Part shown: in pieces, positions 7,766 through 14,589 of the stretch
Layout: each line of letters begins with the position of its first letter
Numbering within the stretch: position 1 is the stretch's first letter
Assembly: GCA_035690725.1 (NCBI GenBank)
Contig: DASSKF010000203.1
Span: 1 to 16,318 of the forward strand
Length of the DNA: 16,318 bases
Source of the DNA: DASSKF01 sp035690725
GTDB taxonomy: Bacteria > Actinomycetota > Actinomycetes > Actinomycetales > Dermatophilaceae
Direction: 5' to 3'
The notes under the pieces: model-generated
Database searches by the model: none
What the model was told of the DNA's origin: nothing
Seen by the model: the letters and a program-made list of their open reading frames with translations, nothing else
Made by a program: the position numbers and the translations under genes

Positions 7766-8560
7766 TCAGGTCCGCACGACCGGGCCACGTTGCTGGTGGA
7801 GTGGCCGGTCGGCGTCGTCCAGCACGACCCCGAAGGTGGCGGCGAGGCCAGCGCTTCCCGCGTCGGTCAGCCGCACGGCGCGCCGCGTGGGCGCCCGGCG
7901 CAGCCAGTCGAGCTCGAAGAACCGGGCGGTGAGCGCGGCGCCGAGGCCGCCCGCGAGGTGGTGGGCCTGCTCGGTCCAGTCCAGGCAGTAGCGGATGAGC
8001 GGCCGCCGGCGCGCGGCCAGTGACGCGACGTCGAGGCCGAACCCGGTCAGCTGCTCGCGCCCACTGTCGGTGAGCCGGTAGTCGACGTCGTGGCCCGGGG
8101 CCGAGAGCCGGTCCGAGTCGGCGGTGTGCCGGTCGAAGGTGCCGTCGCCGCCCTCGAGCGCCCCGCCGGCCAGCAGCGCCGCCATCAGGGCGACGCCGAG
8201 CCGGCCCCCGAGGTGGTCGTAGCACAGCCGGGACCGGCGCAGCGCGTGCGCGCGGGTCCCCTGGCGCAGCGAGCGCACCGGCGTGCGCGGCGCGACGAGG
8301 GCCAGGGCCTCCACCGCGTGCACGACCCGGGGGTCGCTGATGCGGTAGTACCGGTGCCGGCCGTGGGCCTCGACCGAGACCAGGCCGCCCTCGCGGAGCT
8401 TGGCCAGGTGCTCGGAGCAGGTCGACGCGGCGACGCCGGCCTCCGACGCGAGCATGCTCGCGGGCAGGGCGCGTCCGTCGGCGAGGGCCATCAGCAGGCG
8501 GGCCCGGGCGGGGTCCCCCATGAGCCCTGCCGGGACCGAGATGTCGGCGTCGCCGTCCAT
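7766..8560 (-). CDS. ArsR-family winged-helix transcriptional regulator with C-terminal effector-type domain
   Basis: This 264-aa protein has an N-terminal winged helix-turn-helix of ArsR type (about residues 10-80). It includes GDPARARLLMALADGRALP, the recognition region VAASTCSEHLAKLREGGLV and the wing HGRHRYYRIS. A C-terminal domain of about 165 residues begins around RLCYDHLGGRLGVAL and ends with LTDAGSAGLAATFGV. ArsR proteins of this two-domain sort usually repress a nearby gene and release DNA on binding a small effector; I see no clear metal-binding CXC motif. I prefer ATG 8560 over GTG 8569 because TAGCGT lies exactly 7 bases upstream of the ATG, as expected for a leaderless transcript, while GTG 8569 would lie inside that box. 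It is divergent from the MFS exporter with a perfect palindrome between them, so it probably controls the exporter and itself. Confidence 0.88.
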   Translation of the reverse strand: MDGDADISVPAGLMGDPARARLLMALADGRALPASMLASEAGVAASTCSEHLAKLREGGLVSVEAHGRHRYYRISDPRVVHAVEALALVAPRTPVRSLRQGTRAHALRRSRLCYDHLGGRLGVALMAALLAGGALEGGDGTFDRHTADSDRLSAPGHDVDYRLTDSGREQLTGFGLDVASLAARRRPLIRYCLDWTEQAHHLAGGLGAALTARFFELDWLRRAPTRRAVRLTDAGSAGLAATFGVVLDDADRPLHQQRGPVVRT

Positions 8561-8573
8561 GCCCGCCACGCTA
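8561..8573 (-). promoter_or_regulatory. Candidate leaderless promoter of the ArsR-type gene
   Basis: On the minus strand TAGCGT (8568-8573) is followed by 7 bases and ATG. No Shine-Dalgarno is visible. The -35 position would fall at about 8591-8596, inside the 16-bp palindrome, which would suit autorepression. Confidence 0.45.
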
Positions 8574-8585
8574 GCCCGGGAACGT

Positions 8586-8601
8586 TTCGGTCCGGACCGA
8601 A
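8586..8601. promoter_or_regulatory. 16-bp perfect palindrome, probable operator
   Basis: TTCGGTCCGGACCGAA is identical to its own reverse complement across all 16 bases and lies in the gap between the divergent regulator and exporter genes. It is 24 bases before the exporter start and 25 bases before the regulator start. Dimeric ArsR proteins typically bind dyads of this size. Binding here would block the predicted -35 of the regulator and probably the exporter promoter. Confidence 0.6.
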
Positions 8602-8625
8602 GCCTTGCGGGGGCACCGTGGAGGG

Positions 8626-10023
8626 GTGACCTCGCTCCATGACCGGCTCCGGCCCCGCGCCCAGCACCAGGGCGTGGCGCTGCTCGCGGTGACGCTCGGG
8701 CAGTTCCTGCTCCAGCTCGACCTCACCGTGGTCAACGTGGCCCTGCCCGCGGTCGGCCGCGACCTGGCCGTCCCGGTCTCCGGGCTCCAGTGGGTCGTCG
8801 ACGGCTACAACCTGGCCGTGGCCAGCCTGCTGCTCACCGGTGGGCGGCTCGGGGACCGGTGGGGGCACAAGCGGGTCTACCTGCTCGGGCTGACCGTCTT
8901 CGCGGCGGCCTCGGCGGCCTGTGCCACGGCGCCGTCCGTGCACGTCCTCGTGGGCCTGCGGGTGCTGCAGGGCGTCGGTGCCGCCATCGAGCTGCCGGCC
9001 ACCCTCGCCATCCTCCGCCACACGTTCACCGACGCCCGCGAGCGCGCCCAGGCGGTCGGCGTCTGGGCGGGTGTCGCCGGAGTCTCGCTGGTCGTCGGGC
9101 CGGTCCTCGGGGGTTGGTTGGTCGTCACGGCAGGGTGGCGCGCGGTCTTCCTGGCCAACCTGCCGGTGTGCGTCGTCGTCGCCGTCCTGACCGTGCACGC
9201 CGTCCGCGAGACGTCGGCGCGGGGAGGAACGGCGCGGCGACCGGCGGCGCTCGACCTGCCCGGTCAGCTGCTCGGCGGCGCGGCACTGGCCCTCCTGGCC
9301 GGTGGTGCGATCGAGGGAGGGCAGCTCGGGTTCGGCGCCCCGCTGCCCCTGGCGCTGGTCGCTGCGGGCGCGGCGCTGCTGGCCGGCTTCGTCGCCGTCG
9401 AGCGACGACACCCGGACCCCCTGCTGCCACTCGGCCTGTTCCGCCGCCCCGGCTACGCGCTGGCCAACGTGAACGGCGTGGTGATGGGCTTCGTCACCGT
9501 CGGGCTGCTGTTCCTCTTCGCCCTGTTCTTCCAGCAGGTGCGGCACGACTCGGCCGTCGCGGCCGGCGTGCGCTTCGTGCCGCTGACCGTCACCTTCGTG
9601 CTGGCCGGGCCGCTGGTCGGCCGCTTCGTGCACCGCGTCGGCCACCGGGCGCCGATGGCTGCGGGTGCCGTGCTGCTCTGTCTCGGGACGTTGCTGCTGC
9701 TGCGTGCCGGCCCGCACACCGGGTACGGCACGGTGGCGTGGCCCTTCGCACTGGTCGGGACCGGGTACGGCCTGCTGTCCAGCCCGATGGCCTCCGCCGT
9801 GCTGACCAGCGTGCCGGCGCACCGGGCCGGGACCGCCTCCTCGACCAACCTCACGGCCCGGCTCGTCGGGGGCGTCCTCGGGATCGCCGTCCTCGGTGCC
9901 CTGCTGCCCGGCGGGAGCGACGTCGGTGGTGCCACGTTCACCGCGGGACTGCACGCGGCGCTGCTGGTCGCCGCTGCCGTCGCCGGTCTGGGCGCCGGGC
10001 TGACGAGTGCCCTCGCCCGGTAG
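8626..10023 (+). CDS. MFS efflux transporter, DHA2 (EmrB/QacA) type
   Basis: This is a 465-aa, highly hydrophobic protein with about 13-14 predicted membrane segments, of the proton-driven drug-exporter type. Helix 1 carries the LDLTVVNVALP motif of DHA exporters, the helix 2-3 loop has motif A (GGRLGDRWGHKR), and helix 5 has motif C (GPVLGGWLV), the antiporter signature. The substrate cannot be read from the sequence. GTG 8626 (protein starting VTSLHDRLRPR) is the best start, giving a short basic N-terminus before helix 1; GGAGG at 8620-8624 is too close to serve well, so the transcript may be leaderless. The frame is also open to TTG 8605, where there is no ribosome site. Divergence from an ArsR-type gene over a palindrome suggests expression is induced by a compound the pump removes. 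Confidence 0.9.
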   Translation: MTSLHDRLRPRAQHQGVALLAVTLGQFLLQLDLTVVNVALPAVGRDLAVPVSGLQWVVDGYNLAVASLLLTGGRLGDRWGHKRVYLLGLTVFAAASAACATAPSVHVLVGLRVLQGVGAAIELPATLAILRHTFTDARERAQAVGVWAGVAGVSLVVGPVLGGWLVVTAGWRAVFLANLPVCVVVAVLTVHAVRETSARGGTARRPAALDLPGQLLGGAALALLAGGAIEGGQLGFGAPLPLALVAAGAALLAGFVAVERRHPDPLLPLGLFRRPGYALANVNGVVMGFVTVGLLFLFALFFQQVRHDSAVAAGVRFVPLTVTFVLAGPLVGRFVHRVGHRAPMAAGAVLLCLGTLLLLRAGPHTGYGTVAWPFALVGTGYGLLSSPMASAVLTSVPAHRAGTASSTNLTARLVGGVLGIAVLGALLPGGSDVGGATFTAGLHAALLVAAAVAGLGAGLTSALAR

Positions 10024-10026
10024 CGT
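10021..10026 (+). promoter_or_regulatory. Candidate -10 box before the coiled-coil gene
   Basis: TAGCGT overlaps the exporter's TAG stop and matches the TAGNGT boxes seen before three other genes in the window. A TTGACA-like CTGACG at 10000-10005 is only 15 bases upstream, so support is weak. If used, the leader would be roughly 45 bases. Confidence 0.25.
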
Positions 10027-10068
10027 CACGACACGGGACCTCCTTGCCGGGGGTGACGCGGACGATCC

Positions 10069-10075
10069 GGGAGGG
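10069..10075 (+). promoter_or_regulatory. Ribosome binding site selecting GTG 10079
   Basis: GGGAGGG stands 3-4 bases before GTG 10079 and is the reason for choosing this start over GTG 10007, which would overlap the exporter's end. Confidence 0.6.
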
Positions 10076-10078
10076 TGC

Positions 10079-11080
10079 GTGGACCAGCAGTCGGTGGCCG
10101 CCGAGCTCTACGGCCTGCTGCCGTCGGAGTTCACCGTCGCCCGCAACGCCCGGGCCAGGGAGGCCCGCAGCGACGGGGACCGGGACCTCGCCGAGTGGGT
10201 CAAGAAGCTGCCCAGGCCGTCGGCGGCGGCCTGGGTGGTCAACATGCTCGTCCGGCACCACCCGGACGAGGTGGGGCAGCTGTTGGACGTGGGGGCGCAG
10301 CTGCGCGAGGCGCAGGCGGACCTGCAGGGAGAGGAGCTGCGCCGACTGGACAGGGAACGTCGCCGGGTGACCGCCGCCGTGACGACGCAAGGCCGCCGGC
10401 TGGCCCACGAGCTCGGGCAGAAGGTCAGCCAGGCGGTGGCCGACCAGGTCCAGGAGACGCTGCACGCCGCGATGAGCAGCGCCCAGGCCGCCGACGCGGT
10501 GCGCACCGGCACGCTGACCGCCAGCCTCTCGGCCACGGGCTGGGGCGAGGTGGACCTCGACGGCGCCGTCGCGCTGCCCGGAGGCCGCCCCGGTCCGGGC
10601 GCGTCCGCCGACCCACCGTCCGCCGACCCACCGTTCGCGGAGCCACCGCCCGCGGAGGAACCGGTCGAGGAGCCCATCTCCCTGGACGAGCGCCGGCAGG
10701 AGCGGGACGAGCGCCGCCGCCGCGAGGAGGAGCGCCGGGAGGCCGAGCGCCGCGAGGAGGAGCGCCGGGAGGCCGAGCGCCGGAGGAAGCGGGAGCAGGC
10801 CGAGCGGGAGCTGGTCGACGCGGAGCAGGCGTTCGAGCGGGCCTCCGCCGAGCGCGACGACGCCGAGCGTGCCCTCGAGCAGTCCCAGGGGCACCGCACC
10901 GAGCTGGAGGAGCGGCAGCGCTCCCTGCGCGAGCAGCTCGACCGGGTCCAGGACGAGCTGGACACGGCGGTCGACGAGTCCCGCAAGCGCGAGCGGAGCC
11001 ACGCCGAGACGACCCGGGCCGCGCAACGCGCCGAGGCCGCGGTCGAGCGGGCTCGGCGACGACTGGACGAGCTGGAGTGA
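10079..11080 (+). CDS. Unrecognised coiled-coil protein with Arg/Glu repeat region
   Basis: The 333-aa product has no signal peptide or membrane segment. A globular N-terminal part (about residues 1-165) contains LYGLLPSEFTVARNARAREA and RPSAAAWVVNML; I recall similar N-termini in uncharacterised actinobacterial proteins but know no function for them. A Pro/Ala/Asp-rich hinge follows (about 170-200, with short direct repeats). The rest is a long, very charged helix rich in Arg and Glu, including a duplicated decapeptide REEERREAER, which should form an extended coiled coil to the C-terminus. The frame also remains open to GTG 10007, but the ribosome site favours GTG 10079. It lies 55 bases after the exporter on the same strand and converges on gcvT 12 bases away. 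A structural or scaffold role is possible; nothing in the sequence shows a catalytic activity. Confidence 0.8.
   Translation: MDQQSVAAELYGLLPSEFTVARNARAREARSDGDRDLAEWVKKLPRPSAAAWVVNMLVRHHPDEVGQLLDVGAQLREAQADLQGEELRRLDRERRRVTAAVTTQGRRLAHELGQKVSQAVADQVQETLHAAMSSAQAADAVRTGTLTASLSATGWGEVDLDGAVALPGGRPGPGASADPPSADPPFAEPPPAEEPVEEPISLDERRQERDERRRREEERREAERREEERREAERRRKREQAERELVDAEQAFERASAERDDAERALEQSQGHRTELEERQRSLREQLDRVQDELDTAVDESRKRERSHAETTRAAQRAEAAVERARRRLDELE
10603..10647 (+). repeat. Three 15-bp direct repeats in the Pro-rich hinge
   Basis: GTCCGCCGACCCACC occurs perfectly at 10603-10617 and 10618-10632. A diverged third copy (GTTCGCGGAGCCACC) follows at 10633-10647. The unit encodes five residues of the SADPP type in the coiled-coil protein's hinge. 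Confidence 0.9.
10721..10780 (+). repeat. Perfect 30-bp tandem duplication in the coiled-coil gene
   Basis: Bases 10721-10750 are repeated without change at 10751-10780. Each copy encodes the decapeptide REEERREAER, so the duplication keeps the frame and lengthens the helix. Identity at third codon positions suggests a recent event. Confidence 0.95.
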
Positions 11081-11095
11081 CCGGCCCGGCGGTCA
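11078..11095. terminator. Inverted repeat joining two convergent stop codons
   Basis: TGACCG (11078-11083) and CGGTCA (11090-11095) form a 6-bp stem around GCCCGG. The TGA of the coiled-coil gene and the TCA (reverse stop) of gcvT are its outer ends. It may be a weak bidirectional transcript end; there is no T-run. Confidence 0.3.
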
Positions 11096-12196
11096 GCGCA
11101 CCTGGGTCTGCACGAACGGCGGCTTCGTCACCTGCGCCGCCACGTCCCGACCGCGGACGTCGATGACGACCTCGTCGCCCTCCTGCGTGTCGGCGGCCAG
11201 CAGCGCCAACGCGATCCCCTGCTTGAGGGTCGGCGAGAACGTGCCCGAGGTGACCGCCCCGATCGGCGTGCCGTCGGAGTCACGCACCTCGCAGTCGGGC
11301 CGCGGGATCCCCCGGCCGGTGACCAGCAGGCCCCACGCCTTGCGCCGGGCGCCCTCGGCCCGCTCGGCGACCAGCGCGTCCCGGCCCCAGAACTCGTCCT
11401 TCTTCCACCCGACCGCGAAGCCGAGCTTGGCCTGGACCGGGGTGATGTCCGTGGTCAGTTCGTGGCCGTGCAGCGACAGCCCCATCTCGGTGCGCAGGGT
11501 GTCGCGGGCGCCGAGCCCGCAGGGCAGCCCGTCGAACTGCGCGGCCGCCTCGGTCAGCGCGTCCCACGCGGCCGCGGTGCCGTCCCAGGGGATGACCAGC
11601 TCGTAGCCGTGCTCGCCGGTGTAGCCGGTGCGGCACACCGTGAGCCGGCTCCCCTGCCAGTCGGCGTCCACGAAGCTCATGTAGTCGTGCTCGGTGGGCA
11701 GACCGACGGCCTGCAGCACCTCGGTGCTGCGCGGGCCCTGCACCGCGATGATGCCGAACTGCTGGTGCTGGTCCTCCACCGTGATGCCCTCGGGGGCCGC
11801 GTCGGCCAGCATCCGCACGACCTCCGCGGTGTTGGCGGCGTTCGGCATGAGGAAGACCTCGTCGTCGGAGCGCAGGTACTGCATCAGGTCGTCGACGACG
11901 CCGCCGGACTCGGTGCAGCACAGGGTGTACTGCGCCTTGCCGTCCTCGATCTTGCGCAGGTCGTTGGACAGGCAGCGGTTGACGAACTCCTTCGCGCCCG
12001 GCCCACGGACGACCGCCTTGCCGAGGTGGCTGACGTCGAAGATGCCGACCCGCTCGCGGACCGCGGTGTGCTCCCGGACGACCCCTCCGCCGGGGTACTC
12101 GATCGGCATCTCCCAGCCGCTGAAGTCGGCCATCTTGGCGCCGAGGGCCACGTGCCGGTCGTGCAACGGCGAAGTCAGCAGCTGCGCATCAGTCAT
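11093..12196 (-). CDS. gcvT: Aminomethyltransferase, glycine cleavage system T protein
   Basis: GcvT transfers the methylene group from lipoyl-bound aminomethyl on GcvH to tetrahydrofolate, releasing ammonia. The 367-aa product has the normal length. Landmarks: ADFSGWEMPIEYPGG, GIFDVSHLG (51-59), SGGVVDDL with Asp102 matching the catalytic aspartate (Asp101 of E. coli GcvT), CRTGYTGEHGYEL, GARDTLRTEMGLSLHGHEL (folate-domain Arg and Glu), and a C-terminal barrel ending with the PFVQTQVR tail. ATG 12196 is chosen because the protein begins MTDAQLLTSPLHDRH as in homologues; the frame is open to 12670, but that stretch lies opposite pepA. No gcvP or gcvH lies in the window. It is divergent from pepA over 106 bases, and I see no glycine-riboswitch core in that gap. 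Confidence 0.96.
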   Translation of the reverse strand: MTDAQLLTSPLHDRHVALGAKMADFSGWEMPIEYPGGGVVREHTAVRERVGIFDVSHLGKAVVRGPGAKEFVNRCLSNDLRKIEDGKAQYTLCCTESGGVVDDLMQYLRSDDEVFLMPNAANTAEVVRMLADAAPEGITVEDQHQQFGIIAVQGPRSTEVLQAVGLPTEHDYMSFVDADWQGSRLTVCRTGYTGEHGYELVIPWDGTAAAWDALTEAAAQFDGLPCGLGARDTLRTEMGLSLHGHELTTDITPVQAKLGFAVGWKKDEFWGRDALVAERAEGARRKAWGLLVTGRGIPRPDCEVRDSDGTPIGAVTSGTFSPTLKQGIALALLAADTQEGDEVVIDVRGRDVAAQVTKPPFVQTQVR

Positions 12197-12209
12197 GACG
12201 CTCACCCTA
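12197..12209 (-). promoter_or_regulatory. Candidate leaderless promoter of gcvT
   Basis: On the minus strand TAGGGT (12204-12209) stands 7 bases before ATG 12196, the same geometry as at the ArsR-type gene. A weak GGTGAG could alternatively serve as a ribosome site, so leaderless use is likely but not certain. Confidence 0.45.
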
Positions 12210-12289
12210 GCGACCTCGTTATCCTCGGCCGTGGCGGCGAGCCCCCGCACACCCGGGGCACGGCGACTCGACCGAGCAACCTCTCGTGC

Positions 12290-12295
12290 AAAGGA
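12290..12295 (+). promoter_or_regulatory. Ribosome binding site of pepA
   Basis: AAAGGA stands 7 bases before GTG 12303 and supports this start. TATCCT at 12220-12225 is a possible -10 for pepA, without a clear -35. Confidence 0.55.
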
Positions 12296-12302
12296 CTTCA
12301 GC

Positions 12303-13856
12303 GTGACCACTGTGAACCTGACCGACCAGTCGGCGTCCGACGTCAAGGCGGACGCCCTGGTCCTCGCCACCGTCAGCACCCCCGACGGTGCGGCCCTCAC
12401 CGGCAAGGCCCTGGGCCGCAAGGGCGCGAACCACGTCACCGCCATGATCGAGGCGCTCGGCGTCAAGGGCAGCGCCGGCGAGGTCGTCACCCTGGGTCCG
12501 GTCCCCGGCGTGGCCGCCGACGTCGTGGTCCTCACCGGGCTCGGTGAGGTCGCCGACGCCAAGGGAGCCACCGCGGCCGGGCGACGGGCGCGGCGAGCCG
12601 GGCTCGCGGCATACACGCCGGAGAGCCTGCGCCGCGCGTTCGGTATGGCGACCCGTCGCCTCGGTGCCAAGGCGGCCGTGGCCGTCGTGGCACCCGTCGA
12701 TGAGGTGGGGCGGGTCGCCGCGGTCGCGGAGGGCGCGGCGTTCGGTGCCTACGACTACACCAAGCAGACGAGCAAGGGCGACGGCGCGAAGCGGACCGAG
12801 TCGGTCGCCGTCGTCACGCCGCTCGCCAAGGACAAGCAGGCCAAGGCGGCCATCGGGCGGGCGGGCGTGCTCGCCGCGAACCTCGGCTATGCCCGCGACC
12901 TGGTCAACACCCCGCCGAACCAGCTCTACCCGGACAGCTTCGCCGACTCGGTGAAGAAGCGCGCGGCGGGGTCGAAGGTCAAGGTGGAGGTCCTGGACGA
13001 GCGGGCGCTGGCCAAGGCCGGCTGCGGCGGGATCCTCGGCGTGGGGCAGGGCTCGTCTCGGCCGCCGCGGATCGTGACGATGACCTACAAGCCCACGAAG
13101 GCGAAGACGTCGCTGGCCTACATCGGCAAGGGGATCACCTTCGACTCCGGCGGCCTGTGCCTGAAGCCGCCGACCGGCATGATCACGATGAAGTGCGACA
13201 TGGCGGGGGCGGCGGCCGTGGCCGCTGCGGTGCTGACCATCGCCGAGCTCGGCCTGCCGGTCGCGGTCACCGGCTACCTGTGCCTGGCCGAGAACATGAC
13301 CGGCGCGGACGCGCAGCGCCCCGGTGACGTCGTCACCATGCACGACGGCCGCACCGTGGAGATCATCAACACCGACGCCGAGGGCCGGCTCGTCATGGGT
13401 GACGGCCTCGCCCTGGCCGCGGACAGCCGGCCCGACGCGATCGTGGACATCGCGACGCTGACCGGTGCCGCCGTACGGGCCCTGGGCAACCGCACCGCGG
13501 CGCTGATCGGCAACGACGACGAGTTCGAGGCGGTCGTGAAGCGCGCCGCCGATGTGGCCGGCGAGAGCTTCTGGTCCATCCCGATCACCGACGAGACGCT
13601 CGCCGGCATGCAGTCCCAGGTGGCCGACATCAAGCACACCGGGGACGCGGTCGGCGGGATGATGGTCGCCGCCGCCTTCCTGCGCGAGTTCATCCCCGAG
13701 GGCGACGGCCAGGAGGGGGCGACCCCGTGGGCCCACCTCGACATCGCCGGGCCGGCGTTCAACGACAAGGAGCCGTTCGGCTACACGCCGAAGGGCGGCA
13801 CCGGCTTCGGCACCGCGACCCTCGTGCGCCTCGCCGAGGAGCGCGCCGGCCGCTGA
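12303..13856 (+). CDS. pepA: Leucyl aminopeptidase, M17 family
   Basis: This cytoplasmic dinuclear metallopeptidase removes N-terminal residues from peptides. The 517-aa product has the M17 layout: a variable N-terminal domain (about 1-185) and a catalytic C-terminal domain. Metal and catalytic residues appear with exactly the spacing of E. coli PepA: Lys276 and Asp281 (GKGITFDSGGL), Lys288, Asp299 (KCDMAGAAAV), and Asp358, Glu360 and Arg362 in the signature NTDAEGRL (356-363). The GTG start at 12303 has an AAAGGA site; a longer open frame upstream lies opposite gcvT and is rejected. The gene is followed by a strong hairpin. Neighbourhood with lpd and sucB is conserved in Streptomyces. In E. 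coli PepA also binds DNA; whether this one does cannot be told. Confidence 0.97.
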   Translation: MTTVNLTDQSASDVKADALVLATVSTPDGAALTGKALGRKGANHVTAMIEALGVKGSAGEVVTLGPVPGVAADVVVLTGLGEVADAKGATAAGRRARRAGLAAYTPESLRRAFGMATRRLGAKAAVAVVAPVDEVGRVAAVAEGAAFGAYDYTKQTSKGDGAKRTESVAVVTPLAKDKQAKAAIGRAGVLAANLGYARDLVNTPPNQLYPDSFADSVKKRAAGSKVKVEVLDERALAKAGCGGILGVGQGSSRPPRIVTMTYKPTKAKTSLAYIGKGITFDSGGLCLKPPTGMITMKCDMAGAAAVAAAVLTIAELGLPVAVTGYLCLAENMTGADAQRPGDVVTMHDGRTVEIINTDAEGRLVMGDGLALAADSRPDAIVDIATLTGAAVRALGNRTAALIGNDDEFEAVVKRAADVAGESFWSIPITDETLAGMQSQVADIKHTGDAVGGMMVAAAFLREFIPEGDGQEGATPWAHLDIAGPAFNDKEPFGYTPKGGTGFGTATLVRLAEERAGR

Positions 13857-13900
13857 CGCCGGACCGGACGCCCGCCGATCGCAGCGGCGGCAGACACGGA

Positions 13901-13932
13901 AGGCGCGGACCCCACCGCCGGGGTCCGCGCCT
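13901..13932. terminator. Strong bidirectional hairpin terminator between pepA and the DUF5302 gene
   Basis: A perfect 13-bp stem has arms at 13901-13913 (AGGCGCGGACCCC) and 13920-13932 (GGGGTCCGCGCCT) around the 6-base loop ACCGCC. It lies between convergent genes, 44 bases after the pepA stop and 40 bases after the DUF5302 stop. There is no T-run, as is usual in actinomycetes. Confidence 0.8.
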
Positions 13933-13972
13933 CCGCTTCGTGCTCGACGAATCGCTCAGCAGCTGATCCTTC

Positions 13973-14155
13973 TCAGCCGCTCTTGCGGCGGAACATCTGC
14001 TGGGTGCCGCTGGTCTCCGCGCGGTGGGAGCCGTGGACCTTGCCGCGATCACCCTCGTCGGACACGTCCCGCCCCGCGTGCGCCTGCTTGCGCTGCAGCG
14101 CCTCGCGGAACTTGCGCTTCGTCTCGTCGGACGGTCCCTTGCCACCGGATGCCAT
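13973..14155 (-). CDS. DUF5302 small basic protein
   Basis: A 60-aa hydrophilic protein beginning MASGGKGPSDETKRKFREAL, rich in Lys, Arg, Glu and Gly, with a KVHGSHRAE segment and a C-terminal FRRKSG. The DETKRKFREAL helix and the terminal RRKSG are what I recognise from DUF5302 proteins, a small actinobacterial family of unknown function. The start is firm: AAGGAGG lies 5 bases before ATG 14155. No membrane segment or metal-binding motif is visible. It lies 86 bases after the 115-aa gene on the same strand, so the two may be co-transcribed, and it ends facing pepA across the hairpin terminator. A nucleic-acid-binding role would suit its charge, but this is speculation. Confidence 0.85.
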   Translation of the reverse strand: MASGGKGPSDETKRKFREALQRKQAHAGRDVSDEGDRGKVHGSHRAETSGTQQMFRRKSG

Positions 14156-14160
14156 GCGCG

Positions 14161-14167
14161 CCTCCTT
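14161..14167 (-). promoter_or_regulatory. Ribosome binding site of the DUF5302 gene
   Basis: AAGGAGG on the minus strand, 5 bases before ATG 14155; a near-perfect match to the anti-Shine-Dalgarno that confirms this short gene. Confidence 0.85.
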
Positions 14168-14241
14168 CGTCGGTGCGCACCACCATCGCACCGCGCGGCA
14201 GGCCGGTCCACCGATATTCGTCCCGGCTTCGCCCCGGTCCG

Positions 14242-14589
14242 TCAGGACTTGCGTCGCTGGCGCGAGTTCCACTCGCGCATCCGGTTCGGGTAGCCCGTCT
14301 GGTTCACGTCATAGACCGGTATGCCGAGCAGCTGGCCGAGCTGGAACCCCGCCTCCCGGGACGGCACGGCACGGCGCGTCCACTCCCCGTCGTGGGCGAT
14401 GAGCACCACGGTGGGCGCGGTCACGTTGGTGGCCGGCTCGACATACGCCTCCACCCCCCTGCGGGAGGCGACGAATCGCTCGCAGTGGCCGCGCACGGCC
14501 GCCGTGTCGATCCCGGCCACCAGCCGTGGGTGCCCGGACTCGCTGCTGCCCCGGGCCCCGCCGCCGCGCAGCCTGCTCAACCACCCCAT
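14242..14589 (-). CDS. Conserved actinobacterial 115-aa protein of unknown function
   Basis: The predicted product starts MGWLSRLRGGG, has a Gly/Ser-rich stretch to about residue 22, then a compact alpha/beta-looking domain. That domain includes FVASRRGVEAYVEPATNVT, TVVLIAHDGEWTRRAVPS, and IPVYDVNQTGYPNRMREWN near the C-terminus. I recognise this as a small family often found beside pepA/lpd in Actinobacteria, sometimes loosely labelled oxidoreductase; no cofactor motif is visible here, and I would not assign an activity. ATG 14589 is preferred although the frame is open to 14703, because homologues I recall start with MG(L/W)xxRLR and because TAGAGT lies 8 bases upstream. It is divergent from lpd across 205 bases. 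Confidence 0.78.
   Translation of the reverse strand: MGWLSRLRGGGARGSSESGHPRLVAGIDTAAVRGHCERFVASRRGVEAYVEPATNVTAPTVVLIAHDGEWTRRAVPSREAGFQLGQLLGIPVYDVNQTGYPNRMREWNSRQRRKS

Noticed and set aside
8605..8625. TTG 8605 as start of the MFS exporter
   Set aside because: There is no ribosome site before it, and it would start translation only four bases after the operator palindrome. GTG 8626 gives a normal N-terminus, though the choice is not certain.
10007..10078. Upstream GTG start for the coiled-coil gene
   Set aside because: It would overlap the exporter's end and lacks a ribosome site, while GTG 10079 has GGGAGGG just upstream.
12197..12302. Glycine riboswitch upstream of gcvT
   Set aside because: The gap is only 106 bases, is shared with the pepA promoter, and I see none of the conserved glycine-aptamer core on the minus strand.
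12219..13736. 505-codon minus-strand open frame opposite pepA
   Set aside because: pepA on the plus strand has every M17 metal ligand with exact spacing; the reverse frame has no recognisable domain.
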